This document shows, piece by piece, positions 1 to 7,203 of a DNA stretch of 13,019 nucleotides (position 1 is its first letter; every line of letters starts with the position of its first letter). The notes beneath the pieces were generated by a model. It ran no database searches and was not told the origin of the DNA. It saw only the letters and a list, made by a program, of their open reading frames with translations. The position numbers and the translations under genes are program-made. The stretch is taken from contig SKYD01000229.1 in assembly GCA_007128075.1 (NCBI GenBank), forward strand, positions 1 to 13,019, given 5' to 3'. The stretch is from Thiorhodovibrio sp. GTDB lineage: Bacteria > Pseudomonadota > Gammaproteobacteria > Chromatiales > Chromatiaceae.

Positions 1-149
1 GCCAACAACAGTTGCCGATTATTGCGATGACTGCTCATGCCATGCAGGGCGACAAAGACAAGTGTCTTGAGGCTGGCATGGATGACTATTTGACCAAGCC
101 AGTTGACCCCCAAGCGTTAGCGAGGATGTTGGAGCAATGGCTGCTTTGA
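1..149 (+). CDS. C-terminal end of a response-regulator receiver domain (partial)
   Basis: An open frame runs from base 3 to the TGA at 147-149, giving 48 residues; the 5' part lies outside the window. The sequence has the last third of a CheY-like receiver fold. There is a beta-4 strand ending in PIIAMTAHAM, where the Thr is the conserved switch residue. Then come the EAGMDDYLTKP segment with the invariant Lys of the KP motif, and a final helix ending in EQWLL. The phospho-accepting Asp would be upstream. The PIIAMTAHAM form and the protein ending directly after the receiver are typical of the last domain of hybrid histidine kinases or of multi-receiver regulators, but a stand-alone regulator cannot be excluded. 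Family assignment is strong; the full architecture is unknown. Confidence 0.85.
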   Translation, partial: QQQLPIIAMTAHAMQGDKDKCLEAGMDDYLTKPVDPQALARMLEQWLL

Positions 150-209
150 CTGACAGTCAGGAAAGATTAGCACCCTTTTTTCATTCAATACGAGGCAAAT
201 GCCAATATG

Positions 210-587
210 GGTAGTCTTGCAAATTGTAGTGCTGAATGTGGTAAGATGTAAAAGTCTTTAGATTCTAAGGAGTAAAAAACTATGCAGTGTCCCTCTTGTC
301 ATTCAGAGCATATTATTAAAAATGGCCGTATTCATAACCAAAAACCAAAATTCGCTTGCAAGGCGTGTGGTCGACAATTTGTCGAGAATCCCCAGAATCG
401 AATTAGTGATGATAAAAAAAAGCTAATTGATAAACTTTTATTGGAAAAAATTTCACTTGCTGGTATTGCTCGGGTCGTTGAGGTTTCAGAATGTTGGCTA
501 CACAGTTATGTAAAACAAAAATATAAAGACACTCCTCGACAGACGCAAGTTAGAAAAAAAACCAAAGGAAAGCTTGTGATCCAATGA
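210..587 (+). mobile_element. Truncated IS1-family insertion sequence (left part only)
   Basis: The segment is clearly AT-rich (about one third GC in 301-360) against the 50-60% GC genes around it, and it carries the N-terminal half of an IS1-type transposase. A likely left end begins at 210 with GGTAGTCTTGCAAATT, which resembles the start of the IS1 left repeat (GGTGATGCTGCCAACT, from memory). No matching right terminal repeat or target-site duplication is found before ppiD, and the catalytic half of the transposase is absent, so the copy must be immobile. Homology stops at about 584-587, where a 10-bp inverted repeat starts. The left boundary is inferred from similarity and could be off by several bases. 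Confidence 0.65.
282..587 (+). pseudogene. IS1-family transposase, N-terminal fragment (zinc finger and HTH only)
   Basis: The fragment is 101 residues with a good ribosome site (AAGGAG at 267-272, 9 nt before ATG). It shows an InsA-like C4 zinc finger (Cys3, Cys6, Cys26, Cys29, with the CGRQF motif) followed by a helix-turn-helix at about residues 57-82. It then ends at KGKLVIQ and a stop. In full-length relatives of this group, as I recall them, that peptide leads directly into the first catalytic Asp region (CDEMWSF), so the DDE domain is missing and the protein cannot transpose DNA. It might still bind IS ends. The stop codon is created by the junction at about 585. A run of eight A at 554-561, similar to the slippery site of IS1, lies inside the frame, but the frame already continues through it. 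Confidence 0.8.
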
Positions 588-622
588 ACGACCTAAAGCC
601 AGAGATGGCGTCGGTCGTTCAT
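584..622. repeat. 10-bp perfect inverted repeat at the IS1 truncation point
   Basis: ATGAACGACC at 584-593 and GGTCGTTCAT at 613-622 are exact reverse complements separated by 19 nt. Inside the loop GCC/GGC (598-600/607-609) can also pair, giving a long hairpin of about 39 nt. There is no T run on either side, so it is not a typical intrinsic terminator, although it lies 24 nt beyond the ppiD stop codon and between convergent genes. It could be a REP-like palindrome, a small non-autonomous element, or a deletion scar. Confidence 0.7.
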
Positions 623-645
623 CAAGGCGCGCTCAACAAAAATGA

Positions 646-2574
646 TTATTCGTCGTCGCTAGAGGTCGCTACCAGCTTGCGCTCGATGGTTGCCGCTGCC
701 ATGAATGCGGCCAACAGTTGCTCGGTCTCGTGACGCGCCATGGTTGCGGTCAACATCTGGCGTTCTAGCTGCTGATCATCCGCATCCAGCGCGTCGACAA
801 CACCATCCACAACCGCAGCCACTGCCACCACAAAGGCATCGCCATTGGGCGCGGCGACTGCGCCATAACGCGGTACGCCGTTATGTGGATGCGGCAACTG
901 GAAAGCATGAGTGAGCATAACGGGAGGTAGCTCGTGGGCGCTGCGTTCCACCAAGCCTGGCTCTTGAACTGTCAGCGTCTCATCAATCTCTGCCCAGGTC
1001 GCGCCCTGTTGCAATTGCGCAACCATCGCCTCGGCAGCAGCCAGCGCAGCCTTAGCGGCAGCCTGTTCTTGAAGCTGTTCGACAATTTCCTCGCGCACCT
1101 CATCAAAAGGTTTAACCGCACTCGGACGGTGATCCTCCACCCGCAACACCAACGCCTCAAGCTGTTGGCTTTCTGGCTCCAATAGCTCACTGTTTTGACC
1201 GCGCTCTAACACATCGGGGCTAAATGCGGCAGCGAATATCCGTGGATGGGCGAGTTCCGCTTCCGCCCCCTGTCCTGAGCGATCCAGCCAGTCGCTGACC
1301 TGAACCTCAAGCCCCAGGGTTTCAGCGGCTGGAATCAGGCTATCTGGCGTTTCATAAGCCAGATTCGCCAACTGTTCTGCCAGTTCAAAAAACATTCCCT
1401 CGGCACCGCTGGCATCACTGTCCATTGCCAACTGATCGCGGACATCTTCAAACGGTGACAGCTCGCCACCGCTGATTGCAGTGACCTCAATGAGGTGATA
1501 GCCAAAGCGGGTCCGCACCGGCTCACTCAGCTCGCCAACGGCTAACTCAAAAGCCACCTGGTCAAATGCAGGATCCAGTTGACCGCGCTCTAAGCTGCCA
1601 ATCGCACCACCGTCAGCGGCACTGACCGTATCCTCAGAATACTCGGCAGCAAATTCGGCAAAATCTTCACCCTCCAGGATGCGCTCACGCAGTTCTGCCA
1701 ATTCTTGGCGGATGGTTTCGCGCTGGGCATCATCGGCATCGGTGGGCACCTTGAGCAAAATATGGCGAATGGTGCGTTGCTCAGGGGTGGTGAACTGATC
1801 CTGCTGTTGGGCATAGCGGGCGCGTAGCGTCTCCTCGTCAACGGTATCGCGCGCCAGCTCTGCTGCCGAGAGATGAATATAAGCAAGCCGTACCTGTTCT
1901 GGGGTTTGAAATGCTGTCTGATGCGCATCATAAAAGGCACGCACCGCGCTCTCTGACGGCGGCTCGGTGGGCAGATAGTCATCGCGTTGTAGCTGGACAT
2001 AGCGTAGCTCGCGCTGCTGGTGTTGCCAGCGAATCGACTGCTGCAACTCATGATCGGTGATCAACGCGGTCGCCTGCACGGCGCGTTCAAGCTGATTTGA
2101 CAGCAGATGCTCACGCAGATTGTGCTCATAAGCATTGGGGGTCAGCCCTTGCAATTGCAGCACCCGCTCATAGCTGGCGCGATCAAAAACACCATTGCGT
2201 TGAAACATTGGCTCGGCAAGGATCGCCGCTCGAATGACCTCATCAGACACCCTAAGCCCGATGCGATGTGCGGTATCGAGCACCAGACGCTGTTCGATCA
2301 TTTGATTCAGCACCCGTTCACGCAGTGCTGCGCCGCCAAATAGCTCGGCGTTGTAAGCCGAGCCGAGCCGTTCACGCAACTGCATGCGCGTATATTGAAC
2401 ATTGCGCGTCAGCTCGCGTTCGGTGATTTTGATCCCGTTGACACTGGCAACGGTCGGATCGGAACCCGATCCAAGATAGGATTGGATGCCCCACAGGGCA
2501 AAGGGGATACTGATTAGGATGACGATCGCCCAAGCGACCCATCCTTGTGCGCGTTCACGAATTTCTTGCAGCAT
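646..2574 (-). CDS. ppiD: PpiD-type membrane-anchored periplasmic peptidyl-prolyl isomerase/chaperone
   Basis: PpiD helps newly exported proteins fold as they leave the SecYEG translocon. The 642-residue protein starts at the Met of MLQEIRERAQGW, because the family begins with this short cytoplasmic peptide; the open frame continues 29 codons upstream without family resemblance. The Shine-Dalgarno match is weak. One membrane segment lies at about residues 12-34, followed by a SurA-N-like chaperone region (about 40-170) and a parvulin domain (about 264-366). The parvulin has the expected RHILLK start, the GGAIGSL and DPAF segments and the FGYHLIEV end. Unlike the E. coli PpiD parvulin, reported as inactive, this domain looks well conserved, so activity is possible. 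Its usual partner order lon-hupB-ppiD is kept, but two tRNA genes and a terminator lie upstream, so it probably has its own promoter in 2575-2647. Confidence 0.93.
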   Translation of the reverse strand: MLQEIRERAQGWVAWAIVILISIPFALWGIQSYLGSGSDPTVASVNGIKITERELTRNVQYTRMQLRERLGSAYNAELFGGAALRERVLNQMIEQRLVLDTAHRIGLRVSDEVIRAAILAEPMFQRNGVFDRASYERVLQLQGLTPNAYEHNLREHLLSNQLERAVQATALITDHELQQSIRWQHQQRELRYVQLQRDDYLPTEPPSESAVRAFYDAHQTAFQTPEQVRLAYIHLSAAELARDTVDEETLRARYAQQQDQFTTPEQRTIRHILLKVPTDADDAQRETIRQELAELRERILEGEDFAEFAAEYSEDTVSAADGGAIGSLERGQLDPAFDQVAFELAVGELSEPVRTRFGYHLIEVTAISGGELSPFEDVRDQLAMDSDASGAEGMFFELAEQLANLAYETPDSLIPAAETLGLEVQVSDWLDRSGQGAEAELAHPRIFAAAFSPDVLERGQNSELLEPESQQLEALVLRVEDHRPSAVKPFDEVREEIVEQLQEQAAAKAALAAAEAMVAQLQQGATWAEIDETLTVQEPGLVERSAHELPPVMLTHAFQLPHPHNGVPRYGAVAAPNGDAFVVAVAAVVDGVVDALDADDQQLERQMLTATMARHETEQLLAAFMAAATIERKLVATSSDDE

Positions 2575-2597
2575 GGCGGGAAAACGAAGCTCATGGT

Positions 2598-2614
2598 CAA
2601 TACTTAAAGTATTG
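2598..2614. repeat. 8-bp inverted repeat upstream of ppiD
   Basis: CAATACTT (2598-2605) and AAGTATTG (2607-2614) are perfect reverse complements around a single A. The site lies 24-40 bp upstream of the chosen ppiD start, between the tRNA terminator and the gene, where its promoter is expected. It could be an operator. It is too compact for a hairpin and no -35/-10 pair is convincing here. Confidence 0.4.
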
Positions 2615-2647
2615 CAGAATAATAAGGTTGGAGGGGTTGCGCAACAT

Positions 2648-2676
2648 AAAAAAAGCCGCAATTAGCTGCGGCTTTT
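2648..2676 (-). terminator. Rho-independent terminator after tRNA-Asp
   Basis: A perfect stem, AAAAGCCGCA (2651-2660) with TGCGGCTTTT (2667-2676), closes a 6-nt loop. Read on the minus strand the GC-rich stem is followed by seven T (2654-2648). It starts 7 nt after the tRNA-Asp CCA end and is well placed to end the hupB/tRNA transcript before ppiD. The stem has A/T tails on both sides, so it might also work on the plus strand, where no transcript is expected. Confidence 0.88.
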
Positions 2677-2682
2677 GATAAA

Positions 2683-2759
2683 TGGCGGAGCGGACGGGAC
2701 TCGAACCCGCGACCCCCGGCGTGACAGGCCGGTATTCTAACCGACTGAACTACCGCTCC
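2683..2759 (-). tRNA. tRNA-Asp (GTC)
   Basis: The reverse complement folds into a 77-nt cloverleaf. The acceptor stem GGAGCGG pairs with CCGCTCC, the D-arm has AGTTCAGTCGGTT, the T-arm has GGTTCGAGTCC, and the 3' CCA is encoded (2683-2685). The anticodon GTC lies at 2725-2723 in the loop CTGTCAC, which reads Asp codons. It is the second gene of a tRNA-Val/tRNA-Asp pair downstream of hupB. Confidence 0.97.
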
Positions 2760-2769
2760 AATGACAGAT

Positions 2770-2798
2770 AGCTTAACAAAGGTTGAAGATAATTGCAA
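2770..2798 (-). promoter_or_regulatory. Candidate sigma-70 promoter for tRNA-Asp
   Basis: On the minus strand TTGCAA (2798-2793) and TAAGCT (2775-2770) are separated by exactly 17 nt, with the -10 about 10 nt before the mature tRNA-Asp 5' end. Both hexamers match consensus at four of six positions. The spacing is ideal, but the start would leave only a very short 5' leader. The two tRNAs may also be made from one longer transcript. Confidence 0.4.
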
Positions 2799-2805
2799 GC
2801 ATTAA

Positions 2806-2881
2806 TGGTGGGTGCTGAGGGGATCGAACCCCCGACCCTCGCCTTGTAAGGGCGATGCTCTCCCAGCTGAGCTAAGCACCC
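2806..2881 (-). tRNA. tRNA-Val (TAC)
   Basis: The reverse complement is a 76-nt cloverleaf. GGGTGCT pairs with AGCACCC, the D-arm has AGCTCAGCTGGGAG, the T-arm has GGTTCGATCCC, and the ACCA end is encoded. The anticodon TAC (complement at 2846-2848) reads Val codons. The gene lies 44 nt after the hupB stop codon with no terminator between them. Confidence 0.97.
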
Positions 2882-2885
2882 GAAG

Positions 2886-2911
2886 TGATGATCGAGAAAT
2901 GTCGATGATCA
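2886..2911. repeat. Stem-loop between hupB and tRNA-Val
   Basis: TGATGATCGA (2886-2895) can pair with TCGATGATCA (2902-2911) at nine of ten positions around a 6-nt loop. There is no T run after it in the direction of transcription, so it does not look like a terminator. It may protect the 3' end of hupB mRNA or mark where a hupB-tRNA transcript is processed. Confidence 0.4.
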
Positions 2912-2925
2912 CCAAACTTGAAAGA

Positions 2926-3198
2926 CTATTTTAACGCATCCTTTAGCACTTTACCAGCTTTAAATGCAGGTGATTTTGAGGCCGCAATGTTGATGCTTTC
3001 GCCCGTTTGCGGATTGCGTCCCATGCGGGGTGCGCGCTCTTTGACTAAAAATGTACCAAATCCAATGATCGAGACCGTATCGCCATTTTTCAGCGCGTCG
3101 GTAATTGTCGCAGTGAACGCATCGATCATACGCAGCGCGGTCGTTTTTGGAACTTCGGCTGCTTCAGCCACAGCATCGACGATATCTGATTTATTCAT
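2926..3198 (-). CDS. hupB: DNA-binding protein HU, beta-type subunit
   Basis: HU is a small nucleoid protein that binds and bends DNA without strict sequence preference. The 90-residue product has full family length. The N-terminal helical dimer body starts MNKSDIVDAVAE. The beta-arm region follows, with the GFGTF turn, the GRNPQTG arm tip carrying the DNA-intercalating Pro, and the SKSPAFKAGKVLKD C-terminal helix. The start is supported by AGGGGA, about 6 nt before ATG. The place directly after lon and before ppiD is the usual one for hupB in gammaproteobacteria, hence the beta name. The 144-bp gap from lon contains its own likely promoter. Nothing is missing or unusual in the protein. Confidence 0.97.
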   Translation of the reverse strand: MNKSDIVDAVAEAAEVPKTTALRMIDAFTATITDALKNGDTVSIIGFGTFLVKERAPRMGRNPQTGESINIAASKSPAFKAGKVLKDALK

Positions 3199-3212
3199 TC
3201 ATTTCCCCTTTC

Positions 3213-3222
3213 GTTAATTAAC
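3213..3222. repeat. Perfect 10-bp palindrome GTTAATTAAC upstream of hupB
   Basis: The self-complementary GTTAATTAAC lies just upstream of the hupB ribosome site, inside the untranslated leader if transcription starts at the promoter near 3282-3311. It could bind a regulator, but a 10-bp AT-rich palindrome can occur by chance. Confidence 0.3.
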
Positions 3223-3281
3223 ACGATTTTGGCTTAAGCGCCGAGAATGACCATTGTATAAGTTGATCATTGCAGCTAACG

Positions 3282-3311
3282 ATTGTTGTAGAGATCAGTG
3301 GGTGCTGTCAA
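3282..3311 (-). promoter_or_regulatory. Candidate hupB promoter
   Basis: On the minus strand a perfect -35 box TTGACA (3311-3306) is followed after 18 nt by AACAAT (3287-3282), a fair -10. A second possible -10, TATACAAT (3260-3253), lies closer to the gene without a convincing -35. The site lies in the gap between the lon stop and the hupB start, giving a leader of roughly 75-80 nt. Multiple promoters here would agree with growth-phase control of hupB in E. coli. Confidence 0.5.
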
Positions 3312-3342
3312 GCCAACTGTGATTTGTTTATCGCCCGCTGAT

Positions 3343-5793
3343 TCAGTGATGTGTGCGCACACTGCCATCTTTATGTGATTCATCGACCTCGACAGGAACC
3401 TTAGGTTCAGGCACGGGATCGGTATCGCGAACAGGCGCTGGCTTGGGCTGTTCAACCAAAGCAATATCAAGCACCTCATCGATCCAACGCACCGGGCGAA
3501 TGGTCAGATGCTGTTTGATATTTTTTGGAATTTCAACCAGATCACGCTCATTTTCTTGGGGAATCAGCACGGTTTCAATCCCGCCACGATGTGCTGCCAA
3601 CAGCTTTTCTTTCAGCCCCCCAATCGGCAGCACCTCACCGCGCAAGGTGATCTCGCCAGTCATGGCAACCGTCGAACGCACGGCAATGTTCGTCAACGCA
3701 GATACCAGAGCAGTACACATTGCTACCCCAGCACTGGGGCCATCTTTGGGGGTGGCACCTTCGGGCACATGAATATGCAGATCAAATTGACGATGAAACT
3801 CTAGATCAATCCCCAACGCCAGGGCGCGACTGCGCACCACCGTCAGTGCTGCTTGGATGGATTCCTGCATCACATCACCCAACTGACCAGTATAGGTGAA
3901 CTTGCCCTTGCCTGGCATCAGTGCTGATTCAATCCGCAACAGCTCACCGCCCACTTCCGTCCAGGCAAGCCCAGTGACCTGACCAATTTGGTCATGCTCT
4001 TCAGCACGCCCAAAGCGGAAGCGGCGCACCCCAAGATATTTTTCAACGAGCTTTGGAGTCAAGGTGATACTGGTGTCGCTTTTTTTCAGCAAAATCTCTT
4101 TGACCACCTTGCGACAGAGTTTTGAAATCTCGCGTTCTAGGTTACGCACCCCCGCCTCGCGGGTATAGTAGCGGATCATGTCGCGGATCGCTGGCTCGCG
4201 CACTGCCAGCTCTTTTTCGCGCAGACCATTATTTTTCATCTGTTTGGGCAACAGATAGCGCTCGGCAATGTTAAATTTCTCGTCTTCGGTGTAACCAGAG
4301 AGTCGAATCACCTCCATACGATCAAGCAACGCGGGCGGGATTTTGAGCGTATTGGCGGTGGCAACAAACATCACCTCAGACAGATCAAAGTCAACCTCTA
4401 GATAATGGTCATTAAAGGTGTGATTTTGCTCAGGGTCAAGCACCTCAAGCAATGCTGAGGCCGGATCGCCACGAAAATCCATCGCCATCTTGTCGATTTC
4501 ATCGAGCAGAAAAAAGGCATTGCGCGAGCCTGCCTTAGAAAGATTTTGCACGATTTTTCCCGGCAACGCGCCAATATAAGTGCGCCGATGCCCACGAATC
4601 TCCGCCTCATCACGCACCCCGCCCAGCGACATGCGGACAAATTTGCGGTTGGTGGCGCGAGCAATCGACTGCCCAAGCGAGGTTTTGCCAACCCCAGGTG
4701 GGCCAACTAAACACAAAATCGGTCCCTTGAGCTTGCGCACCCGCTGTTGTACTGCCAGATATTCGAGAATCCGCTCTTTGACCTTCTCCAGACCGTAATG
4801 ATCGGTATCGAGCACTTTCTCGGCAGCCGGTAGATCGTTGCGAATGCGGGTGCGCTTCTTCCACGGAACCGCCACCAAGGTGTCGATATAGTTGCGCACC
4901 ACAGTTGCCTCGGCCGCCATCGGCGACATCAGCTTGAGTTTATTCAGCTCGGCGGTGGCTTTTTCATGCACCTCTTTGGGCATTCCCGCCTCGTCGATGC
5001 GCCGTGTCAGGTCTTCGATCTCATTGGGGACATCCTCAAGCTCACCCAATTCCTTTTGGATCGCCTTCATCTGCTCGTTGAGATAATACTCGCGCTGATT
5101 TTTTTCCATCTGGCGCTTGACCCGACCACGAATCCGCTTTTCCATTTGCAGAATATCGTTTTCGGCCTCCATCAGCCCCATCAGATGCTCGATGCGCGTC
5201 TGGATGTCGATAATCTCCAACACCCGCTGTTTTTCATCGAGCTTGAGCGACATGTGCGCTGCCATGGTGTCAGCCAAGCGCCCCGCCTCGTCGATGTTAG
5301 CCAGCGAGGTTAGCACCTCGGGCGGCACTTTTTTGTTGAGCTTGACATACTGGTCAAACAGCGTCACTGCCGAGCGCATCAACACCTCTTGCTCGCGCTC
5401 ATCAGCATCAATGTGCTCGGTCAGTGGACGCGCCAATGCCCCGAAAAAAGTCTCGGTGTTGATAAATTTGGTGGCCTCGGCGCGGTGACTTCCCTCCACC
5501 AGCACCTTGACTGTGCCATCGGGGAGCTTAAGCATCTGCAAAATGTTGGCGAGAGTGCCAATTTTGTAAAGGTCTTTGATCCTGGGATCATCGACTTCAG
5601 CACTTTTTTGCGCCACCAAAAAAATCTGTTTGTCGTGGCTCATCGCGGTATCGAGTGCCTTGGTCGATTTTTCGCGCCCAACAAACAGTGGAATCACCAT
5701 GTGTGGGTAAACCACAACATCTCGTAGCGGAAGCACCGCAACCTCAAGCAGTCGTCCTGAGTGAGTTGAAGGATCGTTTGCTGAGTCAATCAT
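3343..5793 (-). CDS. lon: ATP-dependent protease La (Lon)
   Basis: Lon is a cytosolic homohexamer that unfolds and degrades damaged and short-lived regulatory proteins. The 816-residue product aligns almost end to end with the 784-residue E. coli enzyme. The N-terminal LON substrate domain starts with VLPLRDVVVYPHM, followed by a charged coiled-coil stretch (QMEKNQREYYLNEQMKAIQ). The AAA+ module has Walker A GPPGVGKT at about 364-371 and Walker B FFLLDEIDKM. The C-terminal Ser-Lys protease has the catalytic Ser in PKDGPSAG (about 687) and Lys in GGLKEKLLAAHRGG (about 730). A Pro/Glu/Val-rich tail of about 30 residues extends past the usual end. ATG at 5793 is preferred, with GGGGG 5 nt upstream; an in-frame TTG lies five codons earlier. 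The gene begins 21 bp after clpX, so it is probably co-transcribed with it. Confidence 0.98.
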   Translation of the reverse strand: MIDSANDPSTHSGRLLEVAVLPLRDVVVYPHMVIPLFVGREKSTKALDTAMSHDKQIFLVAQKSAEVDDPRIKDLYKIGTLANILQMLKLPDGTVKVLVEGSHRAEATKFINTETFFGALARPLTEHIDADEREQEVLMRSAVTLFDQYVKLNKKVPPEVLTSLANIDEAGRLADTMAAHMSLKLDEKQRVLEIIDIQTRIEHLMGLMEAENDILQMEKRIRGRVKRQMEKNQREYYLNEQMKAIQKELGELEDVPNEIEDLTRRIDEAGMPKEVHEKATAELNKLKLMSPMAAEATVVRNYIDTLVAVPWKKRTRIRNDLPAAEKVLDTDHYGLEKVKERILEYLAVQQRVRKLKGPILCLVGPPGVGKTSLGQSIARATNRKFVRMSLGGVRDEAEIRGHRRTYIGALPGKIVQNLSKAGSRNAFFLLDEIDKMAMDFRGDPASALLEVLDPEQNHTFNDHYLEVDFDLSEVMFVATANTLKIPPALLDRMEVIRLSGYTEDEKFNIAERYLLPKQMKNNGLREKELAVREPAIRDMIRYYTREAGVRNLEREISKLCRKVVKEILLKKSDTSITLTPKLVEKYLGVRRFRFGRAEEHDQIGQVTGLAWTEVGGELLRIESALMPGKGKFTYTGQLGDVMQESIQAALTVVRSRALALGIDLEFHRQFDLHIHVPEGATPKDGPSAGVAMCTALVSALTNIAVRSTVAMTGEITLRGEVLPIGGLKEKLLAAHRGGIETVLIPQENERDLVEIPKNIKQHLTIRPVRWIDEVLDIALVEQPKPAPVRDTDPVPEPKVPVEVDESHKDGSVRTHH

Positions 5794-5814
5794 GGATGCC
5801 CCCGTCAATGTAGA

Positions 5815-7095
5815 TTATTCAGAAGATGCCGCCAGTTGTTGCGGCTCGCCACCATCATAGATGATATAGGGTGGGTTGTTGCCATAAATCACTGAATCAT
5901 CGACCACCACTTTGCTGACCTGGCTCATCGACGGCAATTCGTACATGATATCCAGCAACACCTTTTCCATGATGGTGCGCAGCCCACGGGCACCGGTTTT
6001 GCGCTCCATGGCTTTTTTGGCAATGGCGTGCAGCGCGTCCGCTCGCAGCTCTAAATCACAGCCTTCCATCTCAAACAGCCGCTTATACTGCTTATTGAGG
6101 GCATATTTTGGCTCAGTCAAGATGCGCATCAAGGCCGCCTCGTCAAGCTCTTCCAGCGTTGCCATCACCGGCAGGCGGCCAACGAACTCTGGAATCAGCC
6201 CAAAGCGAATCAGGTCTTCAGGCTCGACACCGCTCAACAACTCGTTTGCGCTTTGTTTGTCATCTAGGCTATGCACCTCTGCTGAGAAGCCAATGCCGCC
6301 CTTTTTGGTGCGGTTGCGGATGATTTTATCAAGACCCGCAAAGGCACCGCCGACGATAAACAGAATATTTGAGGTATCAACCTGTAAAAATTCTTGCTGC
6401 GGATGCTTGCGCCCACCTTGCGGCGGCACTGAGGCGATGGTGCCCTCGATGAGTTTTAACAGTGCCTGCTGCACCCCTTCACCGGAGACATCGCGAGTGA
6501 TCGACGGGTTATCTGACTTGCGCGAGATTTTGTCGATTTCGTCGATATAGACAATGCCCGTTTGCGCTTTTTCGACATCGTAATCGCATTTTTGCAGCAA
6601 TTTCTGGATGATGTTCTCAACATCCTCACCAACATAACCCGCCTCAGTCAGCGTGGTGGCATCAGCGATGGTAAAGGGAACATTGAGAATACGGGCTAAG
6701 GTTTCAGCCAACAAAGTTTTGCCGGAACCGGTCGGCCCAATCAGCAAGATATTGCTTTTCGAGATCTCGATGTCGTCCTTAAAGCACTTGATTTCCATGC
6801 GCTTATAATGGTTGTAAACCGCAACCGACAGCACCTTTTTCGCCTGTTCCTGACCAATCACATATTGATCAAGGCTTTCATTGATCTCGCGGGGCTTGGG
6901 CAGCCGACTGGTGGCCTCGCCCATGCTCTCTTCCATCTCCTCGCGAATGATGTCGTTGCATAGATCGACACATTCATCGCAGATAAAAACCGACGGACCG
7001 GCGATGAGTTTGCGCACCTCATGCTGACTTTTGCCGCAGAAGGAGCAGTAGAGAAGTTTGCCTTCATCGTGTTTGCTGTGACTGTGTCCACTCAT
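5815..7095 (-). CDS. clpX: ClpX, ATP-dependent unfoldase subunit of ClpXP
   Basis: ClpX hexamers recognise, unfold and thread substrates into ClpP. The 426-residue protein has an N-terminal zinc-binding domain with Cys17, Cys20, Cys39 and Cys42. The AAA+ core has Walker A GPTGSGKT (120-127), pore loop GYVG (153-156), Walker B IVYIDEID (181-188), the RKH loop, and an IGF motif that docks ClpP. Start choice: the family begins a few residues before GKLLYCSFCG, which fits ATG at 7095. The frame runs on to a TTG at 7155 but that addition has no family likeness. The SD is weak. The 108-bp gap to clpP (7096-7203) holds no clear terminator or promoter, so read-through from tig-clpP is likely. All functional residues are present. 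Confidence 0.98.
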   Translation of the reverse strand: MSGHSHSKHDEGKLLYCSFCGKSQHEVRKLIAGPSVFICDECVDLCNDIIREEMEESMGEATSRLPKPREINESLDQYVIGQEQAKKVLSVAVYNHYKRMEIKCFKDDIEISKSNILLIGPTGSGKTLLAETLARILNVPFTIADATTLTEAGYVGEDVENIIQKLLQKCDYDVEKAQTGIVYIDEIDKISRKSDNPSITRDVSGEGVQQALLKLIEGTIASVPPQGGRKHPQQEFLQVDTSNILFIVGGAFAGLDKIIRNRTKKGGIGFSAEVHSLDDKQSANELLSGVEPEDLIRFGLIPEFVGRLPVMATLEELDEAALMRILTEPKYALNKQYKRLFEMEGCDLELRADALHAIAKKAMERKTGARGLRTIMEKVLLDIMYELPSMSQVSKVVVDDSVIYGNNPPYIIYDGGEPQQLAASSE

Positions 7096-7203
7096 AGAAT
7101 TGCTATCCGCTCGTTTTGCAAAGAAAAGATCATCAATGGTTATGCCTGCTGGCAAACACTCAACACCAGATGATTGATCGCCTGGGTCAACAGCGAGAAC
7201 AAA

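Noticed and set aside
139..180. Short inverted repeat TGACT-GAC-AGTCA with a later T run as a terminator of the receiver-domain gene.
   Set aside because: The stem is only 5 bp and overlaps the stop codon, and the T run begins about 14 nt after it, so it does not have terminator geometry.
2575..2661. N-terminal extension of ppiD from 2661 (29 extra residues).
   Set aside because: The extension overlaps the tRNA terminator, has no family similarity, and would put a Cys-rich peptide before the normal PpiD start.
5912..6550. A 212-codon open frame on the plus strand opposite clpX.
   Set aside because: It is the antisense shadow of a strongly conserved gene. Its translation is Ser/Pro-rich with no recognisable domain and no ribosome site.
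7098..7112. Minus-strand GAGCGGATAGCAATT just before clpX, 14 of 15 matches to part of the lac operator.
   Set aside because: Only part of the operator is matched, the symmetric other half is absent, and there is no lac-type repressor context. It lies at the translation start of clpX and is most likely chance.
7096..7155. N-terminal extension of ClpX from a TTG at 7155.
   Set aside because: ClpX proteins start shortly before the zinc-finger Cys pair; the extra 20 residues match nothing known and would need a TTG start.
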